From: Lactococcus formosensis
GTDB lineage: Bacteria; Bacillota; Bacilli; Lactobacillales; Streptococcaceae
DNA: 64,000 nt
Direction of reading: 5' to 3'
Assembly (NCBI RefSeq): GCF_018403745.1
Contig: NZ_BOVP01000008.1
Coordinates: 19,848 to 83,847 of the forward strand
Position 1 is the first letter of the stretch; the number at the start of each line of letters is the position of its first letter. The position numbers and the translations under genes are program-made. The notes under the pieces were generated by a model. That model did not search any database. It saw nothing but the letters and a program-made list of their open reading frames with translations, and was not told where the DNA came from. This document shows positions 8,451 to 17,995 of the stretch, piece by piece.

Positions 8451-9281
8451 ATAAAAATCAAGGAAATCACAAAACTCAAAAAGCTTTATAAAGTTACGCT
8501 GACAGAGTCTTTTTCATATAAGGAATGGGAAGAGGCTAGAGATAAAATCTACGTCTGTGAGGATACAATTGTAAAATATATGCTAACACGAGATAAGGTC
8601 CTTCCTACAGATGAACTGGAGCAATTATTAGCTTTTGACAATTTTGCACAAGGTAAATCCTTAGCCCTTTACTTTATTTCCTTCAAAGCTAGGACATCGT
8701 CAGAAGTCAAGAAATATCTCTATGACCATAATATTCAGTCGGCTCAAGTAGAAGATATCATTGATAACCTTACTAAAAACGGTCTCCTTAATGACCAAGC
8801 TTATATTGAAAGTTATATTCAAGGAAAAGTTCGTACAGCAAGTGCTGGACCTTATCAGATCAAACAAAAACTCCATCTGAAGGGACTAGATTTGCAACTT
8901 ATTGATGAAGGGATAACCCAAGTTTTCAATGAAGAAAAACAAATTGATGTGGCTGTCACTCTTGCGGAAAAAATAGTCCGGCAAAAAGCAAGCCGCCTCA
9001 CTCTTCAACAGCTCAAACAAAAAGTCACACAAAGCCTCACTGCTAAGGGATTTTCTTACGCCATTAGTACCATCGCTCTTGAAAGTTTAGAACTTGAAGC
9101 GGATGAAGAAAATGAGTTAGAACTCCTTTACACTGAACTCGACAAAAGCGCGCGTAAATACAGTAGAAAATACGAAGGCTATGAGCTTAAGCAACGCATC
9201 ACCCAAGCCTTAGCCCGTAAAGGTTTTGACTTTAGTGATATTTCTCGCGCAATTCGAGACTATGATTTTGAAGAGGAATAA
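8448..9281 (+). CDS. recX: Regulatory protein RecX
   Basis: 277 aa, a little longer than typical RecX but normal for lactic acid bacteria. It is built from tandem three-helix repeats; signature stretches are SLALYFISFKARTSSEVKKY (start of repeat 1), GLLNDQAYIESYIQGK, GPYQIKQKLHLKGL and the last repeat GYELKQRITQALARKGF. RecX binds RecA filaments and modulates recombination. The gene is alone on the plus strand with a terminator before it and a -10 located 6 nt from the ATG. Confidence 0.93.
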   Translation: MIKIKEITKLKKLYKVTLTESFSYKEWEEARDKIYVCEDTIVKYMLTRDKVLPTDELEQLLAFDNFAQGKSLALYFISFKARTSSEVKKYLYDHNIQSAQVEDIIDNLTKNGLLNDQAYIESYIQGKVRTASAGPYQIKQKLHLKGLDLQLIDEGITQVFNEEKQIDVAVTLAEKIVRQKASRLTLQQLKQKVTQSLTAKGFSYAISTIALESLELEADEENELELLYTELDKSARKYSRKYEGYELKQRITQALARKGFDFSDISRAIRDYDFEEE

Positions 9282-9364
9282 ATCAACTTTCTGTATTAAA
9301 AGCATTTCCCATTTTCCACCTCAAAATTGTGTTATGATATAATAAAAGCAAGACTGGAAAGCAT

Positions 9365-10213
9365 ATGACACAATCTCTCATCACACGTATCAACTCTTAT
9401 TACGATAACCTCAGTAAATCTGATCAAGCCATTTCAAATTACTTGATTGAAAATATGGACAGCGCCGCGCGCTTATCCATTCAAGAATTCGCAAAGAACA
9501 CTAAAGTATCTACTGCAACTATTTCGCGGTTTGCTAAAAAAATCGGCTTTGATTCTTTTCAAGATTTAAAGTTAGCTATCCACAGTACCGAAAAATTTAA
9601 ATCCGATAACTTTTTCAGCGAACTCTCGCCAGAAGATAGCTATAAAGATATCCTTGCCAAAAATTTTACAAGTAATATTTCTTCTCTCAATGCAACATTG
9701 CAGCTGATAGAGAGTGATACTTTGGATAAGGTTATGAATATCCTCTTATCCACCAAAACTTGTGGTTTTTTTGGTCTGGGTGGCTCTAATGCCGTTGCTT
9801 TAATTGCTTACCATAAATTTTTGCGTATGCCACTACAAACGGTATATCATCAGGATTTTCACTATCAACAAATGTTAGCCTCCAAACTGACAGAAAAAGA
9901 CTGTGCTTTCGTTATTTCGCATACCGGTAAAAACAAAGATACGCTGAAAATAGTTGATATTCTGAAGAACAATCACGTTCCTGTGATTGCTATCACCTCA
10001 TTTGCGAACTCAGCCTTGGTGAAAAAAAGTGATTTGGCACTTATTTCAATATCTGAGGAAATATCTTTTCGACCCGAAGCTGTTGCTTCAACCGTCTCCC
10101 AAATTAGCCTTCTAGATGCCATTTTTTTGATGTATGGCATGAAAGCTCAAGATTCGATTGAAGATACTTTGGAAAACATTCGAGAAGTTATCAGCCAAAC
10201 CCGTTTAAATTAA
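9365..10213 (+). CDS. MurR/RpiR family transcriptional regulator
   Basis: 282 aa. The N-terminal HTH_6 domain (residues 1-75; SIQEFAKNTKVSTATISRFAK) is followed by a SIS sugar-phosphate-binding domain (about 105-250; FFGLGGSNAVAL and ISHTGKNKDTLKI). Such regulators respond to phosphosugars. TATAAT lies about 25 nt upstream and a GGAA site precedes the ATG. It is followed by a DUF960 gene after 31 nt. No sugar operon adjoins, so the target is unknown. Confidence 0.9.
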   Translation: MTQSLITRINSYYDNLSKSDQAISNYLIENMDSAARLSIQEFAKNTKVSTATISRFAKKIGFDSFQDLKLAIHSTEKFKSDNFFSELSPEDSYKDILAKNFTSNISSLNATLQLIESDTLDKVMNILLSTKTCGFFGLGGSNAVALIAYHKFLRMPLQTVYHQDFHYQQMLASKLTEKDCAFVISHTGKNKDTLKIVDILKNNHVPVIAITSFANSALVKKSDLALISISEEISFRPEAVASTVSQISLLDAIFLMYGMKAQDSIEDTLENIREVISQTRLN

Positions 10214-10244
10214 AATATAAAGTTAATGATAAAGGAGGAGCAAA

Positions 10245-10553
10245 ATGGCATTTACTGAAACAAAAGGACGCTATGCAAGCTATGGAACTGTATCCAGCAT
10301 TCCTGGTGAAATCATTGACAGTTTTTGGTTCATCATTGACAATCAGCTAAAAGGCGTTATCCCGCTTGAGCCTCTTATCAATTTTGAATTGCTCAACCAA
10401 AAAGGACTACTTTCCGTGAAATTTTCACAGCCTCACAATCCTTTAACTGTTACGGTTGATTTCCAATACCCTTTTAATACTTCTTGGCCACGTCATTTCC
10501 ATGCTGTTGATAATAACGGTAAGGAAACTATCATCTCTTCACAAGAACGTTAA
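10245..10553 (+). CDS. DUF960 family protein
   Basis: 102 aa, matching DUF960: RYASYGTVSSIPGEIIDSFW near the start and W-P-R-H-F near the end. Function unknown. A strong AAAGGAGGAG precedes the ATG. It likely shares the transcript of the RpiR regulator and ends at a strong bidirectional terminator. Confidence 0.85.
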   Translation: MAFTETKGRYASYGTVSSIPGEIIDSFWFIIDNQLKGVIPLEPLINFELLNQKGLLSVKFSQPHNPLTVTVDFQYPFNTSWPRHFHAVDNNGKETIISSQER

Positions 10554-10556
10554 ATA

Positions 10557-10588
10557 AAAGTCTCCAGATAAAATTCTGGAGACTTTTT
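10557..10588. terminator. Bidirectional terminator
   Basis: AAAGTCTCCAGA / TCTGGAGACTTT, a perfect 12-bp stem with a 6-nt loop and T runs both ways. It serves the convergent DUF960 and metallophosphoesterase genes. Confidence 0.92.
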
Positions 10589-11354
10589 AAATTTCGTAAT
10601 AGACAATTTCTGGAGGGACACCAAACCTGATTGGTAAAAAAGTTAGCCCGATACCGGCATTGACAAAAAGTTTTGTGCCGTTGCCTAACGAGTATAAGCC
10701 GGAATCATAAGTCTTCGATCCATCATTACGTAAGCGCAAACTACCAAGGCGAATTTGCCCTCCGTGGCTATGACCTGCAATAACTAAATTATATTTTTCA
10801 GGAAACTCCACTTGCAAAATCGTATCTGGCTCATGAATCATTAAAATTGAAAAATCGGCTTGCTCAGGAACCATACTAAAATTTGGTTGTCCTTCGCGTA
10901 AATCATCAAGTCCCGTTAAGGATACAGCCCCTGACGTAAGCGATTGATTGGTAAGTACAGTAAAACCAGCTTCCCTTAGAAAAGTTTTTATATAGTTCGC
11001 ATTTCCTTCATCTGAAAAATCATGATTACCCAAAATCGCAAATTTTCCCAAAGGAGCTTTAAGTTCTACTAAAATTTCTTTTACCTTATCGATATCATGC
11101 GCTTGTGCCCAATCGACTTTATCAAATAAGTCGCCTGTGAACAAGATCAAATCAGGTTGTGTTTTTTTTATGTGTTTTGAAAATTTTAAAAAACGGCGTG
11201 GGTGGGTATGCCAATTAAAATGTGTATCCGTAAAGTGTGCAACTCTCAGCCCGGCTGTGTTTGAAATTGTCACTTGTCGCACACGCATAAAATGTGGTTC
11301 AACGAAAATCCCATAAGCCAAAAGGCAAAAAAGTAAAATTATAATCCATGTCAT
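10587..11354 (-). CDS. Membrane-anchored metallophosphoesterase (YkuE/YaeI-like)
   Basis: 255 aa. One N-terminal membrane segment (about 3-17, WIIILLFCLLAYGIF) anchors a calcineurin-type phosphoesterase. The metal motifs occur in order: DTHFNWH (D-x-H), LFTGDLFD, LGNHDF, MIHEPD and AGHSHGGQ. Relatives act on membrane or nucleotide phosphoesters; the substrate here is unknown. TAAAAT ends 6 nt before the ATG, predicting a leaderless mRNA. Confidence 0.9.
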   Translation of the reverse strand: MTWIIILLFCLLAYGIFVEPHFMRVRQVTISNTAGLRVAHFTDTHFNWHTHPRRFLKFSKHIKKTQPDLILFTGDLFDKVDWAQAHDIDKVKEILVELKAPLGKFAILGNHDFSDEGNANYIKTFLREAGFTVLTNQSLTSGAVSLTGLDDLREGQPNFSMVPEQADFSILMIHEPDTILQVEFPEKYNLVIAGHSHGGQIRLGSLRLRNDGSKTYDSGLYSLGNGTKLFVNAGIGLTFLPIRFGVPPEIVYYEI

Positions 11355-11369
11355 TGCTTTATTTTACCA
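11352..11369 (-). promoter_or_regulatory. Leaderless-type promoter of metallophosphoesterase
   Basis: Minus strand TGG-TAAAAT, 6 nt (AAAGCA), ATG; no Shine-Dalgarno. Confidence 0.6.
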
Positions 11370-11400
11370 CATTCATTTTTTTTATTCTTCATAAGAATTC

Positions 11401-11430
11401 CACAAAATAAAAGTAGGGTATATTTCCCTA
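11401..11430 (-). terminator. Weak terminator after the secreted repeat protein
   Basis: TAGGG / CCCTA stem (11414-11430) followed on the minus strand by CTTTTATTTT. Only 5 bp of stem. Confidence 0.5.
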
Positions 11431-11439
11431 GCTTTTTAT

Positions 11440-12648
11440 TTACGGTATCCTAACAGATATTTGAGCAACTCCATCAGCTGTAGGCAACCCTGCTTTCCAA
11501 TAAGTATCCCAGTTTAATCCAACAGGAAGTTGAGATGTACCAGTAATTGTAAAATCAGATGAATCAATATTGCCGTTCAACCATTTAGCTGTCAGTCCTA
11601 CCCAGTTATTGTCTGTATCATTCCATAACGTCATTCCTTTTTCACTAGTTTGTACGTCTAAAAATTGTGCATTAACGCTGTCTCCTCTAATACGGGCAGA
11701 ACCTCCGACATTCGCAATCAAGTGATTTCCCCAACTTGTAGCAACATAATTTTTATCAAAGTCTGGCGCGTAAGCTGTTCCAACTAAGCTTCCGTTCACA
11801 TAAAAGCCTACAGCCTTAGAAGCTTCATAATATGCTATTTCAATCTTCGTCCACTGATTGAGTACGGCAGGCGGTCCATAAGAGGTATAAATATGAGAGC
11901 TTCCATTAATATTTTCGCTCATATAAACAGGCTTTCCTGCAGCTGATCCCGCATGGAAACTAGATTCCTTATCTACCTGAACCCCAAAGCTTATCGCATG
12001 CTCACCTGTACCATTAAGCGTGAATTTCGCCTGATATCCTGTTCCTGCTCCTGCTAATTTAACATTTCCAGATATAAAAGCTGTTTTAGGACCATTTAAA
12101 GGAAGATTCAATGCTGGAGAGCTTCCGTCTTTAGGTAAGGCATACCAAGAAATCCCTTCATATTTCCAACCCCGAGATACTAAAACTTTCTTTTCATAAG
12201 TATCCATTGTAGAATGATGGGCACCAATACCTGCAGCAGGATTATAGAGACGATAAACTGGTTTATCTCTATTCGTTGCAGAGTAAAAAGCAATCCCTTC
12301 TGCTCGCCAACCATGTTTACTCGTCAGCACTTTTACTTCATAGCTGTCTTTGGTATACAAATGTTCTCCAGATTTAGGATTATATACACGGAAAACAGTA
12401 TCACCCGATACAGGGGCCGCCCATGCAATCCCTTCATATTTCCAATCTTTTGATAGTTTAGGAAGTCTATTCTTTTCATTTACATCTGCAGTATGCAAAT
12501 GTTCCATATTACGGGTATTGTAAAGCCGATAAATTGGCTGACTCTGAGGACTATCCGCCATCACACTATCCTTGTTTATCCCCCCCAGAAAGAGAAACAA
12601 AGATAAGACGAACCACATCCCTAAAACTATTTTGAAATACTTCCTCAC
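11440..12648 (-). CDS. Secreted protein with three DUF5648-type repeats and a C-terminal lectin-like domain
   Basis: 402 aa. A signal peptide (hydrophobic 8-23, likely cleavage near 31) is followed by three ~42-residue repeats with the pattern V/IYRLYN...EHLYT...GW-x-x-EGI at about 38-80, 84-125 and 129-172. The repeats resemble those on secreted endopeptidases and lectins. The remainder (about 180-402) looks like a concanavalin/LamG-type beta sandwich with a bulky-aromatic N-W-V-G-L stretch. There is no LPXTG or membrane anchor, so it is probably released or sugar-bound. Function unknown; adhesion or wall-carbohydrate binding is inference. Confidence 0.75.
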   Translation of the reverse strand: MRKYFKIVLGMWFVLSLFLFLGGINKDSVMADSPQSQPIYRLYNTRNMEHLHTADVNEKNRLPKLSKDWKYEGIAWAAPVSGDTVFRVYNPKSGEHLYTKDSYEVKVLTSKHGWRAEGIAFYSATNRDKPVYRLYNPAAGIGAHHSTMDTYEKKVLVSRGWKYEGISWYALPKDGSSPALNLPLNGPKTAFISGNVKLAGAGTGYQAKFTLNGTGEHAISFGVQVDKESSFHAGSAAGKPVYMSENINGSSHIYTSYGPPAVLNQWTKIEIAYYEASKAVGFYVNGSLVGTAYAPDFDKNYVATSWGNHLIANVGGSARIRGDSVNAQFLDVQTSEKGMTLWNDTDNNWVGLTAKWLNGNIDSSDFTITGTSQLPVGLNWDTYWKAGLPTADGVAQISVRIP

Positions 12649-12733
12649 TTTTCTCTTCTACTCCTTAAATTTTTTTCATTCCTATATAAAGCTTAACATA
12701 AAGAACTGAGCAAGTAAAATATTCTTGGAAGAA

Positions 12734-12755
12734 CAAAAAAACACCCGAAGGTGCT
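12734..12755 (-). terminator. Terminator of the rpsF-ssb-rpsR operon
   Basis: On the minus strand AGCACC-TTCG-GGTGTT (one G-T pair) is followed by TTTTTTG. Confidence 0.85.
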
Positions 12756-12765
12756 TAATTATTTC

Positions 12766-13011
12766 TTAGTTTTCGTCAGAAGCTACGAATGGCAAGAGAG
12801 CCATAACACGTGCGCGTTTGATAGCTGTAACCACTTTACGTTGGTTTTTAGCTGAAGTACCAGTTACGCGACGTGGCAAGATTTTACCACGTTCTGAGAT
12901 AAAACGTTTCAAGAGTTCAGTGTCTTTGTAATCAACAACTTCGATTTTGTTAGCTGCGATAAAGTCAACTTTTTTACGGCGTTTGAAGCCACCACGTTTT
13001 TGAAAAGCCAT
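12766..13011 (-). CDS. rpsR: 30S ribosomal protein S18
   Basis: 81 aa, basic, with the S18 core [17 protein letters not shown] and [13 protein letters not shown]. It binds S6 on the 30S platform. There is no zinc-finger cysteine set, so it is the C-minus form. It is last in the rpsF-ssb-rpsR operon, a classic Gram-positive order; GGAGAAAC lies upstream of the ATG. Confidence 0.97.
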   Translation of the reverse strand: MAFQKRGGFKRRKKVDFIAANKIEVVDYKDTELLKRFISERGKILPRRVTGTSAKNQRKVVTAIKRARVMALLPFVASDEN

Positions 13012-13130
13012 AGTGTGTTTCTCCTTATATTATTGTAAGATGTTGTTGAGTAGAAAAGTCAATACGGATACCGCTTTTATACTCAACGAATAGGGCTCAG
13101 ATAGACTGCCTTGTACAGCTGCCTTACTTA

Positions 13131-13625
13131 TTAGAATGGAAGATCATCATCTGAGATTTCCATTGGTGAGCCACCAAACGGATCTGCATCACGACCAAAA
13201 TCAGGTGTTGAATTGCCTGCTGAGCTGTTAGAGCCAGCAAAAGGACGGTTTTGTGATTGTTGTTGCTGTGGTGCAGAATATGAACCAGAGCCACCTTCAC
13301 GTGCAGCACGACTTTCAAGCATTTGGAAGTTATCAGCCAATACCTCGGTCACGTAAACACGTTGACCTTCTTTGTTCTCATAATTTCGTACTTGAATACT
13401 ACCTGTTACACCAATCAAGGCACCTTTTTTAGCCCAATTTGCCAAATTTTCAGCAGATTGGCGCCAGATGACACAGTTAATGAAATCAGCTTCACGCTCG
13501 CCTTGCGCGTTTTTAAAACGACGGTTAACAGCAATCGTAAATGTAGCAACCGCAGTATTTTGCGGTGTGTATCGCAGTTCAGGGTCACGCACAACGCGTC
13601 CAACCAAAACAACATTATTAATCAT
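13131..13625 (-). CDS. ssb: Single-stranded DNA-binding protein
   Basis: 164 aa. An N-terminal OB fold (1-105; [55 protein letters not shown]) is followed by a Gln/Ser/Gly-rich linker and the acidic tip DDDLPF that recruits repair and replication partners. The gene sits between the two ribosomal genes and has GGAGAAAC before the ATG. Confidence 0.97.
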   Translation of the reverse strand: MINNVVLVGRVVRDPELRYTPQNTAVATFTIAVNRRFKNAQGEREADFINCVIWRQSAENLANWAKKGALIGVTGSIQVRNYENKEGQRVYVTEVLADNFQMLESRAAREGGSGSYSAPQQQQSQNRPFAGSNSSAGNSTPDFGRDADPFGGSPMEISDDDLPF

Positions 13626-13662
13626 GATGTTTCTCCTTTAAATTTGTCCAGCTAAACTAGAA

Positions 13663-13956
13663 TTAAGCTTCTACTTTAGTGATCATATGACGAAGAATAT
13701 CGCCGTTAATCTTAGCAAGACGGTCAAATTCGCTCAAAGCTTCTGAATCAGTAGCAGCTTCAAGAGTTACGATGTGGTAGATACCTTCGCGGAAGTCTTG
13801 AATTTCGTAAGCGAGTTTGCGTGTTTCCCAGTCTTTAGACTCAAGATTAGCAGCACCGTTGTCAGTCAAGATACTATCGAAACGTTCAACGAGGGCTTTC
13901 TTTGCTTCTTCTTCAATGTTTGGACGAATAATATAAAGAATTTCGTATTTTGTCAT
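13663..13956 (-). CDS. rpsF: 30S ribosomal protein S6
   Basis: 97 aa from the ATG at 13954-13956, chosen because AAGGAGGAAAAA lies directly upstream; a longer frame to 14022 has no support. The S6 signatures [13 protein letters not shown] and [15 protein letters not shown] are clear. It pairs with S18 on the 30S platform and heads the operon with ssb and rpsR. Confidence 0.96.
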   Translation of the reverse strand: MTKYEILYIIRPNIEEEAKKALVERFDSILTDNGAANLESKDWETRKLAYEIQDFREGIYHIVTLEAATDSEALSEFDRLAKINGDILRHMITKVEA

Positions 13957-13982
13957 TGATTTTTCCTCCTTTTGGACTAATG

Positions 13983-14002
13983 ACACAGGTTGGAGCCTGT
14001 GT
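13983..14002 (-). promoter_or_regulatory. Hairpin in the rpsF leader
   Basis: ACACAGG / CCTGTGT (7 bp, 6-nt loop) lies 26 nt upstream of rpsF. rpsF leaders in several bacteria bind the S6:S18 pair; whether this hairpin is that element cannot be decided by eye. Confidence 0.4.
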
Positions 14003-14141
14003 AAGTTATGAGTTTTACTCACAAGTATATATTCTATCAGATTTAACTACTTTTTGCAAGTTGATTTATCTTGCTTTGTGGTTTTATAAAATAAAAAATA
14101 ACCCTCTGACTCTGCAGAAGATTTCTCAATGTTTTTATTTA

Positions 14142-14354
14142 CTAAGCTACTACGTCAAGCACATTAGCTGGAATGTAGCGATACTCACCTTCTTTCGATT
14201 GATAATAGCCAAGCTTCTTCACTATAAAGTGTAACTTACAACGACTATCAAAGCGCTGATATAAGTGGGAAATCTCCCCTTGCTGGCTACGAGTTACGCA
14301 TACAATTTTTTCTCCCGCGTAAGTTGGAGATACATATTTTGGGGTAAACGTCAT
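14142..14354 (-). CDS. Small hypothetical protein, 70 aa
   Basis: Starts at the ATG at 14352-14354, which has a strong GGAGGTGG site 7 nt upstream. Basic, mixed alpha/beta, cysteines at 19 and 39, tyrosine-rich second half. No family is recognised. It is a single minus-strand gene upstream of the rpsF operon and divergent from the lysP leader. The good ribosome-binding site argues that it is real. Confidence 0.6.
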   Translation of the reverse strand: MTFTPKYVSPTYAGEKIVCVTRSQQGEISHLYQRFDSRCKLHFIVKKLGYYQSKEGEYRYIPANVLDVVA

Positions 14355-14531
14355 AGAAAACCACCTCCAGATATAGTTGAGATGAAAACGCAATCATCTC
14401 TTCTTACATTATAATTCTTTTTAAGCTCTAAAACAAATGTCTAGATTTTCTTAAGGACGATACAAATCATTAAAAACTCTGTGTTTTTAAACATGGAATT
14501 GCATAATTATTCATCTCAGCTAGGCTCCTCC

Positions 14532-14560
14532 TTGACATCCCTCCTAAATTAATCTAAAAT
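14532..14560 (+). promoter_or_regulatory. lysP promoter
   Basis: TTGACA (14532-14537), 17 nt, TAAAAT (14555-14560). It is placed to transcribe the riboswitch leader. Confidence 0.85.
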
Positions 14561-14580
14561 ATTCATAAATACTTAATAAA

Positions 14581-14796
14581 CGATAGAGGTCGCAACCAAT
14601 AATAAGCTAAGCAGAGCTAGAGCATGCTGAGAAGTTTAGCCCAGGAGCGGTTGCCGAAAGAAAAGTTATGCTCACTAACTTTTCTTGGTTTAACAGGAAA
14701 CACCTGTTAAACTGTCGTGATCTAATCCTAGACACGATGCGCTATTCGGATGAAAGATCTTTCTGACGTTTAGCAATCTCTAAGGGATTGCTTTTT
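14581..14796 (+). promoter_or_regulatory. Lysine riboswitch (L-box) with terminator
   Basis: The aptamer shows the L-box landmarks GATAGAGGTCGCA near 14582, AAGCAGAGCTAGAG, and the conserved GGTTGCCGAAAG at about 14649-14660. The closing P1 arm is near 14741. It is followed by an expression platform with the terminator stem AGCAATC / GATTGCT (14772-14792) and a T run. High lysine should end transcription before lysP. This fills most of the 474-nt gap upstream of lysP. Confidence 0.9.
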
Positions 14797-14828
14797 GTAT
14801 TAATATTTATAAATTTAGGAGAGAAGTA

Positions 14829-16292
14829 ATGGATAATACTTCAAATAATGAGGGAACGCCATCCACGCAAGTTAAACGTGGTCTCAAACACCGTCACTTA
14901 ACAATGATTGCTTTAGGAGGAACGATTGGTACCGGGTTATTTGTTGCATCAGGTGCAACAATTTCTCAAGCTGGACCTCTGGGCGCCTTAGTAGCCTATA
15001 TCGCTATTGGCCTCATGGTTTTCTTCCTTATGACGTCTTTAGGTGAAATGGCATCTTATCTTCCAGTGTCTGGCTCTTTTGCATCATTTGCCGACCGTTA
15101 TGTGGATAAAGCTTTTGGTTTCGCGATGGGTTGGAATTATTGGTTTAACTCAGCAATTACTGTGGCGGTTGAGGCTGCTACAGTTGGTGTCATTATGCAA
15201 TTTTGGTTGCCCCATGTGCCTACATGGATATGGTCAACTATCGTAATTGCGCTTATCCTCTTGGTTAATCTTATTTCAGCTAAGGCTTATGGTGAAGCAG
15301 AATTTTGGATGGCGACAATTAAAGTCATCGCTGTTATCGCCTTTATCGTGATTGGTCTCGCAACAATTTTTGGAATTATGAGTTATAAGCCAGATGTGGC
15401 ACGCAATCTTTCTGCTGGAGGAAATCATGGTTTTGTCGGTGGTATTGGAGGTATGATTGCTGTCTTCATGATTGCAGGCTTCTCTTTCCAAGGTACTGAA
15501 ATCGTTGGTATTGCAGCCGGTGAATCAGAAAATCCTGAGAAAAATGTTCCCTCAGCGATTAAACAAGTCTTTTGGCGGATTATTATTTTCTATTTCCTCT
15601 CAATATTCGTAATCGGTGCCTTGGTTTACTATAAAGACCCAAGTCTTCTCCGTGCAGCAACACAAAGTGATATTACTGTTTCTCCATTTACCTTGGTATT
15701 TGAACGTGCTGGCTTAGCTGCTGCTGCATCCGTTATGAATGCGGTCATCTTAACCTCTGTTATTTCATCTGCCAATTCTTGGTTATATGCTGCTTCTCGC
15801 ATGCTTTTTGGTATGGCAAAAGAGGGGCATGCACCGAAAATCTTCGCTAAAACAAATACAAGCAACGGTGTACCAATTTATGCAATTTTAGCGACTGTTG
15901 CCATTGGGCTATTGGCCTTCTTGACAAGTATCTTTGGTACTGAGATTTATTTCTACTTGGTTGCTGCTTCCGGTTTGTCTGGTTTCTTGGCTTGGATTGG
16001 AATTGCTATCTGTCATTTCCGCTTCCGCCGTGCTTTTATTAAACAAGGTCATAAACTTTCTGAGTTAGGCTACCATGCCAAATGGTTCCCTATTGGGCCA
16101 ATCATCGCTCTTATTCTTTCAATCATTATCGTTATCGGGCAAATTACTACCGTAACGATGAATGCGCAAAGCATCATTACGACCTATCTTGCTTTACCTC
16201 TCTTCTTGATTTTATATTTCTCTTACAAAATCGTGAAGAAAACAAAACTCATTCCTCTTGAAGAAGTTGATTTAAGCCGTGATATTGATTAA
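14829..16292 (+). CDS. lysP: Lysine-specific amino acid permease
   Basis: 487 aa APC-superfamily (AAT family) transporter with 12 membrane segments. Signatures include LKHRHLTMIALGGTIGTGLF at about 19-38, FQGTEIVGIAAGESENPEK at about 220-240, and the cytoplasmic C-terminus. The specificity assignment rests on the lysine riboswitch upstream and on length and similarity to lactococcal LysP. AGGAGAG precedes the ATG. It ends at a terminator shared with dnaX. Confidence 0.92.
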   Translation: MDNTSNNEGTPSTQVKRGLKHRHLTMIALGGTIGTGLFVASGATISQAGPLGALVAYIAIGLMVFFLMTSLGEMASYLPVSGSFASFADRYVDKAFGFAMGWNYWFNSAITVAVEAATVGVIMQFWLPHVPTWIWSTIVIALILLVNLISAKAYGEAEFWMATIKVIAVIAFIVIGLATIFGIMSYKPDVARNLSAGGNHGFVGGIGGMIAVFMIAGFSFQGTEIVGIAAGESENPEKNVPSAIKQVFWRIIIFYFLSIFVIGALVYYKDPSLLRAATQSDITVSPFTLVFERAGLAAAASVMNAVILTSVISSANSWLYAASRMLFGMAKEGHAPKIFAKTNTSNGVPIYAILATVAIGLLAFLTSIFGTEIYFYLVAASGLSGFLAWIGIAICHFRFRRAFIKQGHKLSELGYHAKWFPIGPIIALILSIIIVIGQITTVTMNAQSIITTYLALPLFLILYFSYKIVKKTKLIPLEEVDLSRDID

Positions 16293-16294
16293 AA

Positions 16295-16320
16295 AAAAAA
16301 ACGCCATGAGGCGTTTTTTT
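16295..16320. terminator. Bidirectional terminator lysP/dnaX
   Basis: AAAAAAACGCC-ATGA-GGCGTTTTTTT between convergent genes; its right arm overlaps the dnaX stop. Confidence 0.92.
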
Positions 16321-17983
16321 AATCGTTTATTACTTTCACTTTTTCTCCAAAAAATTCTTTTGCTTTACTTACAAGAACTTCTTTTTCTTCAGATTCTGGC
16401 TCAGATTCGGTATCTTTTGTAACATGTTGTCCTCCTTTTTTGAGGCTTAAAACATACTCTTGACGTAAAGCTTGCCAATCTTGCTCTGCTAAAGCAATAA
16501 TCTCTGGAGAAAATCCCAATATTGATGACATTAAATTACCAAAAGTTAATTGTAAGTTTTCATTTTCTGTAACGCGCTTTGCTAAATTACCATGAGGAAA
16601 AGTAACCACCACAAAATTACTTGAGGCAGCGACAGGTGCTGTATTATTGATTATGGCGCGATCTGAAGGCTTGGTAAAGCTGGAAACTATCTCCGGCCAT
16701 GCACCAAAAACTGCTTGACGAGCTTCGTTGGTCGCTTCCTTTAGAGCTTTAAAAACTAAATCTTGGTTTACAGTATACTTTTCGGTCACTGCTTTCGTTT
16801 TTACTTGTTGCTTGATTTGAACTTCTTGACTGACGGTAGATACTACAGTCTGACTTCCTGTTTCTGCCAGCTTAGCTTTTAGCGCTGCAACTTCTGCTTT
16901 TAATGCCTGAAGTTCATCATTTAAACTTTCTGGAACTTCTTTAGCTTCAGCAGAAGGATAAGCCCCTGTATCTACAAGACGCATCGTCATCACATCTGCA
17001 GCAATTTTGCTCTGTGTTGTCTCTTTAATAATTTTCAAGGACTCAATTGCAATATTAATCCATTGGTAAAGACGTGGACGTGGGATTTCATTGTTTTCCT
17101 TTAAAAGTAAATCGCGGAAATAAGTCAAGAGATCTTCCGTGAAGCGCAACATATTTTTTCCTTCAAGAAAGATTTTCTCTAAGGCATCAAGTGCTGTTGG
17201 ACCATCTGAAGCTGCCAATGCTGAAACATAAGAGATCAACGCTTCATTAGCAATAGAACCTGTCACCAAGAGAGCATCTTTCTCCGCAAGCTGGCCATCA
17301 GAAAAGCTTAAGGCTTGATCCAATAAACTCAGCGCATCACGCATTCCCCCCTCAGCCGATTTTGCAATAACATCAAGTGCCGCATCTTCAAACTCAATCT
17401 TCTCGTCAGCTAAAACTTCTGCTAAATGCTGACGAATATCATGCGTTGTAATGGCTTTAAAAGCGAACCTCTGTACACGACTGATAATCGTTGCGGGAAT
17501 TTTTTGAAGCTCGGTTGTTGCTAAAACAAAGACAACATTATCAGTAGGTTCTTCCAAGGTTTTCAATAAAGCGTTGAATGCTCCCGTTGAAAGCATATGA
17601 ACCTCATCGATAATATAAACCTTATAAGTTGCGCGACTAGCTGCATAGGTTGATTTATCTCGAATCTCACGAATTTCGTCAACTCCGTTATTTGAAGCAG
17701 CATCAAGTTCAATCACATCTTCAAGGCTACCTTGGGTGATAGCCTGACAAATATCACAAGTGTTGCAGGGCTCACCCTCTTTCTGATTAGGACAGTTAAT
17801 TGCTTTGGCAAAAATTTTTGCCGCGGAAGTTTTTCCTGTCCCACGTGGACCACTAAAAAGATAAGCGTGGGAAATCTGCCCATTAACAATAGCATTCTTT
17901 AAGGTTGTAGCCACCACTTCCTGGCCAACCATCTCATCAAATCTTTGACTACGGTATTTTCTATATAAAGCTTGGTAAGCCAT
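16319..17983 (-). CDS. dnaX: DNA polymerase III subunit gamma/tau
   Basis: 554 aa clamp-loader ATPase. Walker A GPRGTGKT (45-52), zinc-module cysteines 64, 73, 76 and 79, Walker B DEVHM (126-130), and the sensor/arginine-finger region with ISRVQRF. The C-terminal half is a low-similarity tau-like region with an Ala/Lys-rich coil (about 365-400). It is third in a minus-strand operon after the fRMsr-like and APH-like genes, 12 nt from the latter. Confidence 0.96.
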   Translation of the reverse strand: MAYQALYRKYRSQRFDEMVGQEVVATTLKNAIVNGQISHAYLFSGPRGTGKTSAAKIFAKAINCPNQKEGEPCNTCDICQAITQGSLEDVIELDAASNNGVDEIREIRDKSTYAASRATYKVYIIDEVHMLSTGAFNALLKTLEEPTDNVVFVLATTELQKIPATIISRVQRFAFKAITTHDIRQHLAEVLADEKIEFEDAALDVIAKSAEGGMRDALSLLDQALSFSDGQLAEKDALLVTGSIANEALISYVSALAASDGPTALDALEKIFLEGKNMLRFTEDLLTYFRDLLLKENNEIPRPRLYQWINIAIESLKIIKETTQSKIAADVMTMRLVDTGAYPSAEAKEVPESLNDELQALKAEVAALKAKLAETGSQTVVSTVSQEVQIKQQVKTKAVTEKYTVNQDLVFKALKEATNEARQAVFGAWPEIVSSFTKPSDRAIINNTAPVAASSNFVVVTFPHGNLAKRVTENENLQLTFGNLMSSILGFSPEIIALAEQDWQALRQEYVLSLKKGGQHVTKDTESEPESEEKEVLVSKAKEFFGEKVKVIND

Positions 17984-17995
17984 TTTTCATTCCTT

